A stretch of DNA of 11,494 bases from Halanaerobiales bacterium (GCA_021736965.1 JAIPEV010000041.1:1-11494); one strand, 5' to 3'; positions 1-8,104 are shown, counted from the first letter of the stretch. Numbers and translations: made by a program. The notes: generated by a model from the letters alone, not told the origin.

Positions 1-101
1 GAGAAAATAAGTCTTATAATATCAACTTTCATTTTCCCCAACATACAACATTTTCTACAGCTATTGGTTCGGCGATTGCAGTACTAAATGATAGAAATTA
101 A
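1..101 (+). CDS. C-terminal tail of an unidentified gene (5' end outside window)
   Basis: The reading frame is open from the window edge to a TAA at 99-101 and gives a 32-residue tail ending in TAIGSAIAVLNDRN. The stop is 23 bases before the next start, with that gene's Shine-Dalgarno in between, as expected for the last part of an upstream operon gene. The tail holds a small-residue helix (FSTAIGSAIAVL), but too little is present to name a family. Another frame is also open to base 87, so coding status rests on spacing and residue make-up only. Confidence 0.4.
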   Translation, partial: ENKSYNINFHFPQHTTFSTAIGSAIAVLNDRN

Positions 102-124
102 TTAAGATAAGAGGTGATACATTA

Positions 125-979
125 ATGAAATTTTTAATTTGGACAGGGGCTTTATTATTAGTAATCTTAGTTTTTATTTTCTTATTATCTCAGATCAGTT
201 ACAATAATTTTCAAAAAACAGCAGAAAAAACTGCAGAAGAAATAATAAATAAAGGTAATCAAAAAGACATTAATCCTGTTATTAAAAAAAATATTGATAC
301 CTTACCAGCTCCAGTACAAAGATGGATGAGATATAGCCAGGTTTTGGATACAGAAAAAATAGTTAATGTGAGATTAAAACAAAAAGGTATAATGAAAACA
401 AAACCAGATCAAAAAGGTATAAAAACAGATGCTGTTCAATACTTTAATCTTGAGCAACCATCTTTTATTTGGATAGCAAAAGTAAAGATAATACCATTTC
501 TATATTTTGCTGGTAGAGACACATATCTAGATGGAAAAGGAGAGATGTTAATTAAAGTTCTCTCTCTATTCCCTGTAGTAAATGAGACTGGTAGTGAAAT
601 CAACCAGGGTACATTAACTAGATATTTAGGAGAGATTGTCTGGTTTCCTCATGCTGCATTAAGTCAATATATAAAATGGGAAGAAATTGATTCCAATAGT
701 GCCAAAGCAACAATGAGTTATAAAGGAACAAAAGCTTCTGCAGTGTTTAATTTTGACGATCAGGGAAGAGTTACAGAATATAATTGTGATCGTTACTATT
801 CTGGAGATCAAGGGTATAGTTTAGAAAAATACCATGTTCCTGTTTGGGATTATAAGGAGTTTTCAGGGATAAAAGTACCAACAAAAGGAAAAGCTATTTG
901 GAAATTAGATACTGGAGATTTTGAATACTATACTCTAAAAATAATTGATATTGATTACAATATTGACAGTTTATATTAA
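125..979 (+). CDS. Membrane-anchored DUF6544-like protein of unknown function
   Basis: This 284-residue protein has one N-terminal hydrophobic helix (about residues 4-24) after a short MKF start, so it is probably anchored in the membrane with the rest outside. The soluble part has LPAPVQRWMRYS (about 60-71) and a Gly/Trp-rich core including TRYLGEIVWFPHAAL (about 165-179). This resembles a family of unknown function that I recall as DUF6544; the exact Pfam name is from memory. No catalytic motif is evident. The ATG follows a strong GAGGTGAT site (111-118). The gene sits 28 bases ahead of a serine hydrolase on the same strand, so the two are probably co-transcribed. I assign no biochemical role; an envelope location is inferred. 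Confidence 0.75.
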   Translation: MKFLIWTGALLLVILVFIFLLSQISYNNFQKTAEKTAEEIINKGNQKDINPVIKKNIDTLPAPVQRWMRYSQVLDTEKIVNVRLKQKGIMKTKPDQKGIKTDAVQYFNLEQPSFIWIAKVKIIPFLYFAGRDTYLDGKGEMLIKVLSLFPVVNETGSEINQGTLTRYLGEIVWFPHAALSQYIKWEEIDSNSAKATMSYKGTKASAVFNFDDQGRVTEYNCDRYYSGDQGYSLEKYHVPVWDYKEFSGIKVPTKGKAIWKLDTGDFEYYTLKIIDIDYNIDSLY

Positions 980-1007
980 TTTATAGTTAGAAAGGAGTTG
1001 AATTAGT

Positions 1008-2915
1008 TTGAAAGATAAAAAATATTTATTTATCTTATTAATATTTTTATTTATAATAACTACTTTTTTATTTAATAGCTCTATAAAAGCAGAAGATATA
1101 AATAATATTAAGGCTGTCAAATCATACTTTGATGGTTTTATAGAGTCTCAAATGGAGGAGTATAAAGTTCCGGGGGTAACAATATCTTTAGTAAAAGATG
1201 GTGAAATCATCTTTAAAAAGGGCTATGGTTATTATGATCTAGAGAACAATAAATTAGTAGATCCTGAAAACACATTATTTAGACCTGGTTCAGCTTCTAA
1301 ACTATTTATTTGGACAGCAGTAATGCAACTTGTTGAACAAAACAAACTTGATCTAAATACAGACATAAATCAATATTTAGACTTTAAAATTCCTAATCAA
1401 GTAGTTGGTATTAATAAAGATAAAATTAAACCAATAACAGTATTAGATTTGATGAACCACACTGCAGGCTTTGAAGACAAAGTTGTAAAATTATTTGTAT
1501 TAAATAAAAATGATATTAAGCCTTTAGATCAATATCTTAAAGAAAATATTCCTATAAGGATATTTCCAGTCGGACAAGAAATGGCTTATTCTAACTATGG
1601 AGCAGCTTTAGCAGCTTATCTAGTTCAAAAAGTTTCAAATTTAAACTTTGATCAGTATGTTAAACAGAATATTTTTGAACCATTGAAGATGAATAACAGT
1701 ACTTTTAGACAACCTATACCAGAAGAAATTAGTGCTGAAAGTTCTTATGGATATAGATATAAAAATGGCAGCTATATTAAAGATGAATTTGAATATATAC
1801 AGCTATATCCTGCTGGATCATTAAGTAGTACCGCACAAGACATGGCAAAGTTTATGATTGCTCATCTAAATAATGGTAGTTACTTAGACCAAAGCATTTT
1901 AAATCCAGAAACTATTGAATTTATGCACAGTCAAAGTTTTAATCACTATAATGATTTTGCAGGGATGGCTCATGGTTTTATTGAGATGAACTATCAAGGT
2001 TATAGGATTATCAGCCATGGTGGTGATACTTTATTATTTCACACTGGATTATACTTAATTCCGGAATTAAATACAGGATTATTTGTATCATATAATGGTA
2101 AGGATGCTGCAAGGGCTAGAGATCTATTGTTTAGAAACTTTTTAGATAGGTTTTTTCCAAGTAAAGACAATCAGACTGTGATTTCAGATCAGAGTAACTT
2201 CATAAATCAAAAATTATTAGTAGGCAACTATTATTCTAATAGATACAATCACAGTTCGCTTGAATCAATCTTAAAAATAATGATGTCTTATAATGTTAGT
2301 CTAAATCAAGATCAAAACTTAGTATATAACTATATGAATGAGATAAACAAATTAGAACAAATAAGGCCTGCTGTCTTTTATGATCAAAGTTCAAATAGTA
2401 AAGTATATGCTAAGTTAAATAAAAATGGAAATGTAACAGAACTCTTAACAAATAATCCCAATGTTTTAAAAAGGATGTCCTGGTATGAGGGTCAACTTTT
2501 CAATCTGATTTTTATTGTAGGTTATATTATTTTAACTTTAATACTTACAATTATTTGGATAAAATCTATTTTTAGAAGATCTGTTAGGAAAAAATATATG
2601 CTTGAGAAAGTAATACCTGTAATATATGGTTTAATAACTGTTGGATTTTTTATTGTTATTGTATACTTATTAACAAATAATCACCCGGTCTATGGTGTTC
2701 CTATGATGTTTTTAAAGAGCTCACCATTACTTCAAAAAATCAAATTATTAATTTGGATCTTACCGATATTGTTAATAGTACAGATCATAATGAACTTTAA
2801 AATTTGGTCAATAACAAGTTGGACAATTAAATATAGGGTTTTATATACCTTTTATACACTGTGGTCAGCAGGAATCATCTGGTGGTTTTATCACTGGAAC
2901 ATCTTAAAACTTTGA
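1008..2915 (+). CDS. Serine hydrolase, class C beta-lactamase fold, with C-terminal membrane helices
   Basis: The 635-residue protein begins with a signal-like hydrophobic segment (about 6-24). An extracytoplasmic beta-lactamase/penicillin-binding-like domain follows at about 35-385. The active-site triad motifs are visible: SxxK as S95-A-S-K98, YxN as Y194-S-N196, and a KTG-equivalent H337-G-G339. A linker of about 110 residues leads to four predicted membrane helices (about 498-518, 535-555, 578-597, 609-628). This is the layout of membrane-tethered esterase/peptidase-type serine hydrolases; the substrate could be a D-Ala peptide, a cell-wall ester or a beta-lactam, and the sequence does not say which. 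The start is TTG at 1008, supported by AAAGGAG at 991-997; no better start lies close by. It is the middle gene of an apparent operon. Confidence 0.88.
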   Translation: MKDKKYLFILLIFLFIITTFLFNSSIKAEDINNIKAVKSYFDGFIESQMEEYKVPGVTISLVKDGEIIFKKGYGYYDLENNKLVDPENTLFRPGSASKLFIWTAVMQLVEQNKLDLNTDINQYLDFKIPNQVVGINKDKIKPITVLDLMNHTAGFEDKVVKLFVLNKNDIKPLDQYLKENIPIRIFPVGQEMAYSNYGAALAAYLVQKVSNLNFDQYVKQNIFEPLKMNNSTFRQPIPEEISAESSYGYRYKNGSYIKDEFEYIQLYPAGSLSSTAQDMAKFMIAHLNNGSYLDQSILNPETIEFMHSQSFNHYNDFAGMAHGFIEMNYQGYRIISHGGDTLLFHTGLYLIPELNTGLFVSYNGKDAARARDLLFRNFLDRFFPSKDNQTVISDQSNFINQKLLVGNYYSNRYNHSSLESILKIMMSYNVSLNQDQNLVYNYMNEINKLEQIRPAVFYDQSSNSKVYAKLNKNGNVTELLTNNPNVLKRMSWYEGQLFNLIFIVGYIILTLILTIIWIKSIFRRSVRKKYMLEKVIPVIYGLITVGFFIVIVYLLTNNHPVYGVPMMFLKSSPLLQKIKLLIWILPILLIVQIIMNFKIWSITSWTIKYRVLYTFYTLWSAGIIWWFYHWNILKL

Positions 2916-2937
2916 CATAAAAAGGGAGTGATTTTTA

Positions 2938-3771
2938 ATGGAATTAACTGTATTAGTTGATAATAATACTATGATCGACAGGTACTATAAGGGAGAAGCA
3001 GGTTTATCTTTTTATATAAAAGAAGGAGATAAAAATATTTTATTTGATTTAGGATATTCAGATTTATTTTTATCTAACTCATATAAAACAGATATTGAGA
3101 TAAGTGATACTGATTATATAGTATTATCACATGGTCACCTTGATCATACTGGAGGTCTAGATCCATTAATTAAATACTATGCTGAGTTAGATTCTTTTAA
3201 AAAAGAGGATCACCCTCAAATTATTGCTCATCCAGACTGTTTTGAAGGTAAGTACTATAAAGATGGTAGATCAATTGGTATTAATATATCAAAAAATAAT
3301 TTAAGTAGTTCTTTTAAATTAAAAGAAACAATATATCACTACTGGATAACAGATAAGTTAGTTTATTTAGGCCAAATAGAGCGGAATAATGACTTTGAGG
3401 CAAAAGATCCTCTTGGATTTATCTATAAGATTGAAAAAGGTAATGAGGACTATATATTAGATGATAGTGCTTTAGCCTATAAGTCTAAAAAGGGATTAGT
3501 TATTATAACAGGATGTTCACATTCTGGTATCTGTAATATAGCTGAACAGGCTAAAAGAATAACTAATGTAGATAATATAGTTGATATTATAGGTGGCCTA
3601 CATTTACTTAATCCAAAAAAGAAAAAGATTGAAAAAACAAAACAGTATATAAAAGAACTTAATTTAAAAAAACTACATGCCTGTCACTGTACGGATTTAA
3701 TAAGTAAGACAGAACTATCAAAAGTAGCTAACTTAATAGAAGTTGGAGTAGGTATGAAGATAAAGTATTAA
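2938..3771 (+). CDS. MBL-fold metallo-hydrolase, COG1237 type
   Basis: This 277-residue protein has the metallo-beta-lactamase metal-binding signature H65-G-H67-L-D69-H70, then H98 (AHPD), D175/D176 (DDSALAY), H195 in GCSHSG, H222 in GGLHLL and a C-terminal HACHCTD stretch (247-253). The GCSHSG, GGLHLL and HxCHCTD set is typical of COG1237. Members of that group are often annotated as 7,8-dihydropterin-6-methyl-4-(beta-D-ribofuranosyl)aminobenzene-5'-phosphate synthase-like, after an archaeal pathway; that substrate should not be assumed here. There is no signal peptide, so it is probably cytoplasmic. AAAGGGAG (2921-2928) precedes the ATG, and the gene is 22 bases after the serine hydrolase, so it probably ends that operon. 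No clear terminator follows. Confidence 0.87.
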   Translation: MELTVLVDNNTMIDRYYKGEAGLSFYIKEGDKNILFDLGYSDLFLSNSYKTDIEISDTDYIVLSHGHLDHTGGLDPLIKYYAELDSFKKEDHPQIIAHPDCFEGKYYKDGRSIGINISKNNLSSSFKLKETIYHYWITDKLVYLGQIERNNDFEAKDPLGFIYKIEKGNEDYILDDSALAYKSKKGLVIITGCSHSGICNIAEQAKRITNVDNIVDIIGGLHLLNPKKKKIEKTKQYIKELNLKKLHACHCTDLISKTELSKVANLIEVGVGMKIKY

Positions 3772-4209
3772 TTTATCTAAAGCGTATATTTTTTAAATTA
3801 TCAATTAGGGTTTTAATTAGTCTTATAGAAGAGATTCAAAATCGGAAATTATTAGTTGTGTTAAACATTAAATTAAAAGTAACTATGATCAAGTAATTAG
3901 ATTAAGTACTAACTGGTACATTAATTACTTTAAAATATAATTTCTCTTGATCTAAAGTCTTATTAAATTCTAAATCTTCTCATTAAAAAAAATAATGGAA
4001 TTCTATTCAAAAAATTAAATAAGATAATAATGATGTTCAACTCTATATGAGAAGGTTTAATTTTTAAATAACAAAGGAAATTAGTTTATTAATATAGAAT
4101 TAATAATTTAACAGGTGAAGATAAAATTTATATTATTCTCAAAATCAAATTTTAATAGAAAAGATTGAAGTTAAATTTGTAATCTAATCATATATAAAGG
4201 TGATAAAAA
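3772..4209. other. 438-base AT-rich gap with several inverted repeats; no gene found
   Basis: No convincing reading frame was found. The stretch holds a perfect 9-base inverted repeat AAGTAATTA (3891-3899)/TAATTACTT (3922-3930) with a GTAC/GTAC stem in its loop. A competing GATCAAG (3887-3893)/CTTGATC (3946-3952) pair overlaps it. A 12-base stem, AAATCTTCTCAT (3972-3983)/ATGAGAAGGTTT (4047-4058), closes a 63-base loop with one G-U pair. I see no S-box, B12 or other riboswitch hallmark, and no stem followed by a T run. The last part carries the AAGGTGAT ribosome binding site (4197-4204) for the next gene. It may be a long leader, the remains of a decayed gene, or simply AT-rich spacer. Confidence 0.5.
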
Positions 4210-5100
4210 ATGAAATTTTTAGAATATATATATAATAATAGCGTTACATTATTAGATGGAGCGATGGGAACAGAACTAAAAAAGAGAGATATAATGGGAG
4301 ATTTTGAGAATAATATAAATCATAAGGATATAGTTAAAGAAGTACATAAAAGTTATATCAAGGCTGGAAGTAAAGCAATAATCACCAATACATTTTCATT
4401 AAACAGACTGTATTTAAATAAGAGCAGTAAAAAAATAGATTTAGAAAAGATCAATAAAGAAGGCGTAAAAATAGCAAAAGAAGTAGCCCAAAATGATGTT
4501 TTTGTACTAGGTGATATAAGTTCGACAGGTAAGTTATTAAAGCCCTATGGAGAATACGATAAAAGTGAGTTTATAAAAGTTTTTGAAGAAAAGGCAACAT
4601 ACTTAAAAGAATCAGGAGTTGATGCCTTTATTATTGAGACTATGGTTGATTTAAAAGAAGCTATATCTGGATTAAAAGCCTGTAAAAATGTTTCTGACCT
4701 TCCTGTGATTGTATCTATCTCTTTTGATACATTAAAAGATGGTGGTAGGACAGTGATGGGTAACTCAGTTTATCAAACTATAGAGCTTTTAAATCAAGAA
4801 AAAGCTGATATAATTGGGGCAAACTGTGGTTCATTAAGTCCACTTCAGTTATCTGAGATAGTAAAAGTATTTAAAGATAACATTGATCTACCGATTATGG
4901 TCAAACCAAATGCTGGATTACCAAAGTTGCAAGGAGATCAAACCATTTATGATATGGGCTTAGAGGAATTTACAGAAGGGATTATGGCTTGTATAGATCA
5001 AGGGGCAAGCTTAGTAGGAGGATGTTGTGGTACAACACCAGAACATATAGACTTTTTAAATAAGAGAATTAATAATAAGTACTATAATAAGGAGGAATAA
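4210..5100 (+). CDS. Homocysteine S-methyltransferase family protein (stand-alone Hcy-binding domain)
   Basis: This 296-residue protein is a complete Hcy-binding barrel. LLDGAMGTEL (14-23), ITNTFSLNR (58-66), GDISSTGKLL (101-110), SFDTLKDGGRT (171-181), GANCGS (203-208) and GGCCGTTPEH (270-279) are all present. The zinc ligands expected for homocysteine activation are C206, C272 and C273. The family moves a methyl group from S-methylmethionine, a betaine or a corrinoid to homocysteine, giving methionine. The motifs look closer to the N-terminal module of cobalamin-dependent MetH than to BHMT, but the protein stops after this domain, with no folate or B12 module. The methyl donor cannot be read from sequence. 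The next gene starts 2 bases after its stop, and its Shine-Dalgarno is inside this gene, so translation is probably coupled. Confidence 0.88.
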   Translation: MKFLEYIYNNSVTLLDGAMGTELKKRDIMGDFENNINHKDIVKEVHKSYIKAGSKAIITNTFSLNRLYLNKSSKKIDLEKINKEGVKIAKEVAQNDVFVLGDISSTGKLLKPYGEYDKSEFIKVFEEKATYLKESGVDAFIIETMVDLKEAISGLKACKNVSDLPVIVSISFDTLKDGGRTVMGNSVYQTIELLNQEKADIIGANCGSLSPLQLSEIVKVFKDNIDLPIMVKPNAGLPKLQGDQTIYDMGLEEFTEGIMACIDQGASLVGGCCGTTPEHIDFLNKRINNKYYNKEE

Positions 5101-5102
5101 TA

Positions 5103-5621
5103 ATGGGTTGTGGATGTGGTTGTTCAGACAGTGGTTGTGATGAAAATAAAGAGGTGAGATATATTAAATGTCCTGACTGTGGATCAAAATCAAAGAGTGT
5201 ACCTTATCAGGTTTTAAATACAATGGTTAAAAAGAATCTAAAGGATGATCTATTAGACAATAACTACTTTATCTGTTTAAATCCTGAATGTGAGACGGTT
5301 TATGTAGATGAAACTAAGAAATCTACTTTTAAGTTAAATCAACTTAATAAACCTGTCTGGTTTAAAAAAGGTTCTCTACCTAAAATAGCTTGCTACTGTA
5401 ATAACATTACATATGATCAAGTTGAAAAAGCAGTACGAGAGGAAAATTTAACAAGTTGGAAAGATATTATTTTAAATTATAAAAGTAAGGCAATCTGTAT
5501 GTGTGAAAAGTTAAATCCAACTGGAGAGTGCTGTTCAGATAATTTTTATCAACTAGTAAACAAAGTATTAAAAGGAGAAGGCAGACAAGCTGTAAGTAGT
5601 TCGAGTAATTGTTGTGGGTAA
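5103..5621 (+). CDS. CopZ N-terminal-like Zn/[2Fe-2S] protein, putative metallochaperone
   Basis: This 172-residue protein has 16 cysteines. A Cys-rich head (C3, C5, C7, C12) is followed by a zinc-ribbon-like part with C23-x2-C26 and C58-x4-C63. Then comes a BFD-like [2Fe-2S] part with CYCN (97-100), CMCEKLNP (132-139) and GECC (141-144), and a tail ending in NCCG. The Zn part plus the CxCE..NPxGxCC signature matches the N-terminal region of Archaeoglobus-type CopZ, known to bind zinc and a [2Fe-2S] cluster. The C-terminal copper-binding HMA domain of full CopZ is absent, so a copper-chaperone role should not be assumed. AAGGAGG (5089-5095) precedes the ATG. It is paired tightly with the Hcy methyltransferase. 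Electron transfer or metal delivery to that enzyme is possible but unproven. Confidence 0.82.
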   Translation: MGCGCGCSDSGCDENKEVRYIKCPDCGSKSKSVPYQVLNTMVKKNLKDDLLDNNYFICLNPECETVYVDETKKSTFKLNQLNKPVWFKKGSLPKIACYCNNITYDQVEKAVREENLTSWKDIILNYKSKAICMCEKLNPTGECCSDNFYQLVNKVLKGEGRQAVSSSSNCCG

Positions 5622-5635
5622 ATTTTTTAAAAAAC

Positions 5636-5664
5636 TTGACATATATATTATTATTATGTATTAT
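5636..5664 (+). promoter_or_regulatory. Sigma-A-type promoter of the proline operon
   Basis: A perfect -35 TTGACA (5636-5641) and a -10-like TATTAT (5659-5664) are separated by 17 bases. They lie just after the CopZ-like gene and before the T-box leader. Transcription would start near 5671, just ahead of stem I. Confidence 0.75.
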
Positions 5665-5685
5665 TATAGATAATTAAAATATAAT

Positions 5686-5957
5686 ATCTACCATGACAGT
5701 GAACAGGAATAGTAATTAAAATGATATTTATAAGCGAGTTGGGGATGGTGTAAGCCCAGTAATATTTATTTTAATGAACCCCGCCTGGGAGTTGGAAGCT
5801 GAAATTAGTAAGCTTTGCCGGGAATCAACCGTTATCTTGATAGGTTATCAAAGTCTTTATATGCTTTCGTAACTGAAATTAAGTGGACTAATATAAGTCA
5901 ACAAGGATGGTACCGCGAGAGCAACCTCGTTCCTAATTTAAGGAATGAGGTTTTTTT
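5686..5957 (+). ncRNA. Proline-type T-box riboswitch leader
   Basis: All main T-box landmarks are present. Stem I has a base helix CAGG (5704-5707)/CCTG (5784-5787). The specifier loop has AGTA (5711-5714) opposite GAA (5776-5778). The distal part has the AGCGAG bulge (5733-5738) and a GGATGGTGTAAGCCC-type apical loop (5743-5757). The T-box sequence AAGGATGGTACCGCG lies at 5903-5917, and its TGGT (5908-5911) would pair with the tRNA acceptor end. GAA is followed by CCCC (5779-5782), so the specifier is CCC in either of two registers: proline. This agrees with the proBAC genes downstream. Uncharged tRNA-Pro should stabilise the antiterminator and allow transcription through the terminator at 5923-5957. 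Stem II/III boundaries are not resolved here. Confidence 0.95.
5923..5957 (+). terminator. Intrinsic terminator of the T-box leader
   Basis: AACCTCGTTCCT (5923-5934) and AGGAATGAGGTT (5941-5952) form a 12-base-pair stem with one G-U pair and a 6-base loop. A T run follows (5951-5957). The 5' arm overlaps the antiterminator, so the two structures exclude each other as in standard T-boxes. Confidence 0.93.
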
Positions 5958-5988
5958 ATTTATATAGCAAAAAACGGAGGTGATTGAT

Positions 5989-6843
5989 ATGGAAAAATCA
6001 AAATTCAAAAGAATTGTTATAAAGATTGGTTCTAGCTGTTTAACACATGAAAATAGGAAGTTAAACTATACTGCAATTCAGCAATACATAAGACAGTTAG
6101 TTGATTTGAAAAACATAGGGAAAGAGATCTTATTAGTATCATCAGGTGCTATTGGAGCAGGAATGGGAGAATTAAAACTTGATCTCCCAAAAAATATGGC
6201 TGAAAAACAGGGGATGGCAGCTGTAGGCCAGGGGCTATTAATATCTTTGTATAATAAAATATTAAGACAGTTTGGTGAAGTAGGTGGACAGATATTATTA
6301 ACAGCCAAAGATATTGAAAAAGAACATAGATCGAAAAATATCTACAACACACTAGAGATCCTGATTAATAATGGAATCATACCGATTATTAATGAGAATG
6401 ATACTGTAGCAACTGAAGAAATTAAATTCGGAGATAATGATACTTTATCAGCCAAGGTTGCTAGATTAATTAAAGCAGATTTATTAATAATTTTAACAGA
6501 TGTTGAAGGACTTTATAATAAAATACCTTGTGATACAGAACAGGATATTGAGTTAATTAATAAGGTTAAAGAGATTACGGTTGATATTGAACAGAGTGCG
6601 GGATGTAATGGTAGTATCGTTGGTACAGGTGGAATGAAAACAAAATTAGAGGCAGCAAAGATAGTTAATGAAGATGGTATAACGATGGTGATTGGTCCGG
6701 CTTATAAAGAGAACATAGTTTCAAAGATAATAAAAATGTTGGATCAGGATTTGGAATATAATATCGGGACAACTTTTTTACCTAAAGAGATTACTTGCAG
6801 GAAAGAAGTTTTAAATAATTATAAGGAAGGTGAAGATAGATGA
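5989..6843 (+). CDS. proB: Glutamate 5-kinase, short form without PUA domain
   Basis: ProB phosphorylates glutamate with ATP, the first step of proline synthesis, in the cytoplasm. The 284 residues cover the amino-acid-kinase fold: VIKIGSS (10-16), SSGAIGAG (51-58), NENDTV (136-141), FGDNDTLSAKVA (148-159), TDVEGLY (170-176) and GTGGMKTK (212-219). The protein ends about 20 residues after that domain and lacks the C-terminal PUA domain of the longer E. coli type (about 367 residues). Short forms are known in Gram-positives. I place the start at ATG 5989, not the in-frame GTG at 5980, because that GTG lies inside the Shine-Dalgarno GGAGGTGAT (5976-5984). The stop overlaps the start of proA (ATGA), so the two are translationally coupled. 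The T-box upstream controls expression. Confidence 0.96.
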   Translation: MEKSKFKRIVIKIGSSCLTHENRKLNYTAIQQYIRQLVDLKNIGKEILLVSSGAIGAGMGELKLDLPKNMAEKQGMAAVGQGLLISLYNKILRQFGEVGGQILLTAKDIEKEHRSKNIYNTLEILINNGIIPIINENDTVATEEIKFGDNDTLSAKVARLIKADLLIILTDVEGLYNKIPCDTEQDIELINKVKEITVDIEQSAGCNGSIVGTGGMKTKLEAAKIVNEDGITMVIGPAYKENIVSKIIKMLDQDLEYNIGTTFLPKEITCRKEVLNNYKEGEDR

Positions 6844-8096
6844 GTATTAGAAAAAGTCTTATTAAACAAGCTAAATTAGCAAAAGAAGCTACCTATAAGA
6901 TGGGTAATATTTCTACAGAGATGAAAAATGAAGCATTATATATGGTTGCAGATGGTTTAATAGAAAGAAAAGAAGATATACTAAAAGAAAATGAAAAAGA
7001 TATGATCAATGCAAAGAAAGATAAGATGTCTGAGGCTTTTTTAGACAGATTATCTCTAAATGATAAAAGGATTAAGGGGATGGCTGAGGGTTTAAAAAAA
7101 GTAGCAGAGCTTAATGATCCGATTGGTGATATCGTAGAAATGAAGAAAAATCCTATTGGATTACAGATTGGAAAGATGAGAGTACCAATTGGAGTTATAG
7201 GTATAATTTATGAAGCTCGTCCTAATGTTACAGTACAAGCAGCTTCTCTCTGTTTAAAATCAGGTAATACAGTAATACTAAGAGGTGGGTCAAGTGCTTT
7301 TAATTCTAATAAATTTTTAACAGAAATTATTGAAGAGAACTTACTAAAAGCAGGTTTACCTGAAGGTGCAGTTCAATTAATAAAAACTACTGATCGAGAG
7401 GCAGTTAAAGAATTGATGTCTTTTAATCAATATTTAGATTTATTAATACCAAGGGGTGGAGCAGAATTAATAAACAGGGTAGTAAACGAATCAAAGATTC
7501 CAGTAATTCAAACTGGTGTTGGTAACTGCCATATATTTGTAGATCACAGTGCTAATCTTGCAAGCGCAATAGAGATTATCGTAAATGCTAAGACCAGTAG
7601 GCCTGCAGTATGTAATGCCTGTGAAAGTCTTTTAATTGATCAAAGTATTGCAAAAAATTTCATTCCAAGACTAACTAAAAAACTATCAAACTATAATGTG
7701 GAAGTTAGAGGAGATCAAACTGCTGTTAAATTAGATAATAAAGTCAAACAAGCTGATCAATCTGACTGGTCAACTGAATACTTAGATTATATAATCTCTT
7801 TAAAGGTAGTAAAAGATATAGATCAAGCTATAAATCATATTAATAAGTATGGGACAAAACATTCAGAAGCAATAATTACTGAAAGTTATACAAATAGTCA
7901 AAAGTTTTTAAAAAAAGTTGATGCAGCTGCGGTTTATGTAAATGCATCAACCAGATTTACAGATGGAGGGCAGTTTGGTTTGGGGGCAGAAATAGGAATA
8001 AGTACACAAAAGATGCATGCCAGAGGTCCAATGGGACTAAATGAGCTTACAACTATAAAGTATGTAATTTATGGACAGGGACAAATAAGGGAGTAG
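6840..8096 (+). CDS. proA: Glutamate-5-semialdehyde dehydrogenase (gamma-glutamyl phosphate reductase)
   Basis: ProA reduces gamma-glutamyl phosphate with NADPH to glutamate-5-semialdehyde, which cyclises to pyrroline-5-carboxylate. The 418-residue length is normal for the family. Visible motifs are PIGVIGIIYEARPNVT (116-131), RGGSSAFNSN (148-157), IPRGGAELI (203-211), QTGVGNCHIFVD (224-235) and the ALDH-like active site SRPAVCNACE (253-262) with catalytic Cys258. ARGPMGLNELTT sits close to the C-terminus, as usual. The start ATG at 6840 overlaps the proB stop by 4 bases, with AAGGAAGGTGA (6823-6833) as ribosome binding site. ProA and ProB usually work as a complex that channels the labile phosphate; the coupling fits that. 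Confidence 0.97.
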   Translation: MSIRKSLIKQAKLAKEATYKMGNISTEMKNEALYMVADGLIERKEDILKENEKDMINAKKDKMSEAFLDRLSLNDKRIKGMAEGLKKVAELNDPIGDIVEMKKNPIGLQIGKMRVPIGVIGIIYEARPNVTVQAASLCLKSGNTVILRGGSSAFNSNKFLTEIIEENLLKAGLPEGAVQLIKTTDREAVKELMSFNQYLDLLIPRGGAELINRVVNESKIPVIQTGVGNCHIFVDHSANLASAIEIIVNAKTSRPAVCNACESLLIDQSIAKNFIPRLTKKLSNYNVEVRGDQTAVKLDNKVKQADQSDWSTEYLDYIISLKVVKDIDQAINHINKYGTKHSEAIITESYTNSQKFLKKVDAAAVYVNASTRFTDGGQFGLGAEIGISTQKMHARGPMGLNELTTIKYVIYGQGQIRE

Positions 8097-8104
8097 GTGG
8101 AAAA

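Noticed and set aside
4160..4200. Promoter just before the Hcy methyltransferase (TTGAAG ... TATATA)
   Set aside because: The spacing or the -10 match is poor in each register, and AT-rich DNA gives such matches by chance.
3772..4209. SAM or cobalamin riboswitch before the methyltransferase
   Set aside because: None of the conserved S-box or B12-box core sequences could be found.
5980..5988. GTG at 5980 as proB start
   Set aside because: The GTG is part of the Shine-Dalgarno sequence; the ATG at 5989 has proper spacing and gives the normal N-terminus.
6078..6352. Two open frames on the - strand inside proB
   Set aside because: They lie wholly within a strongly conserved kinase gene, have no ribosome binding site, and look like no protein family. 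They are shadows.
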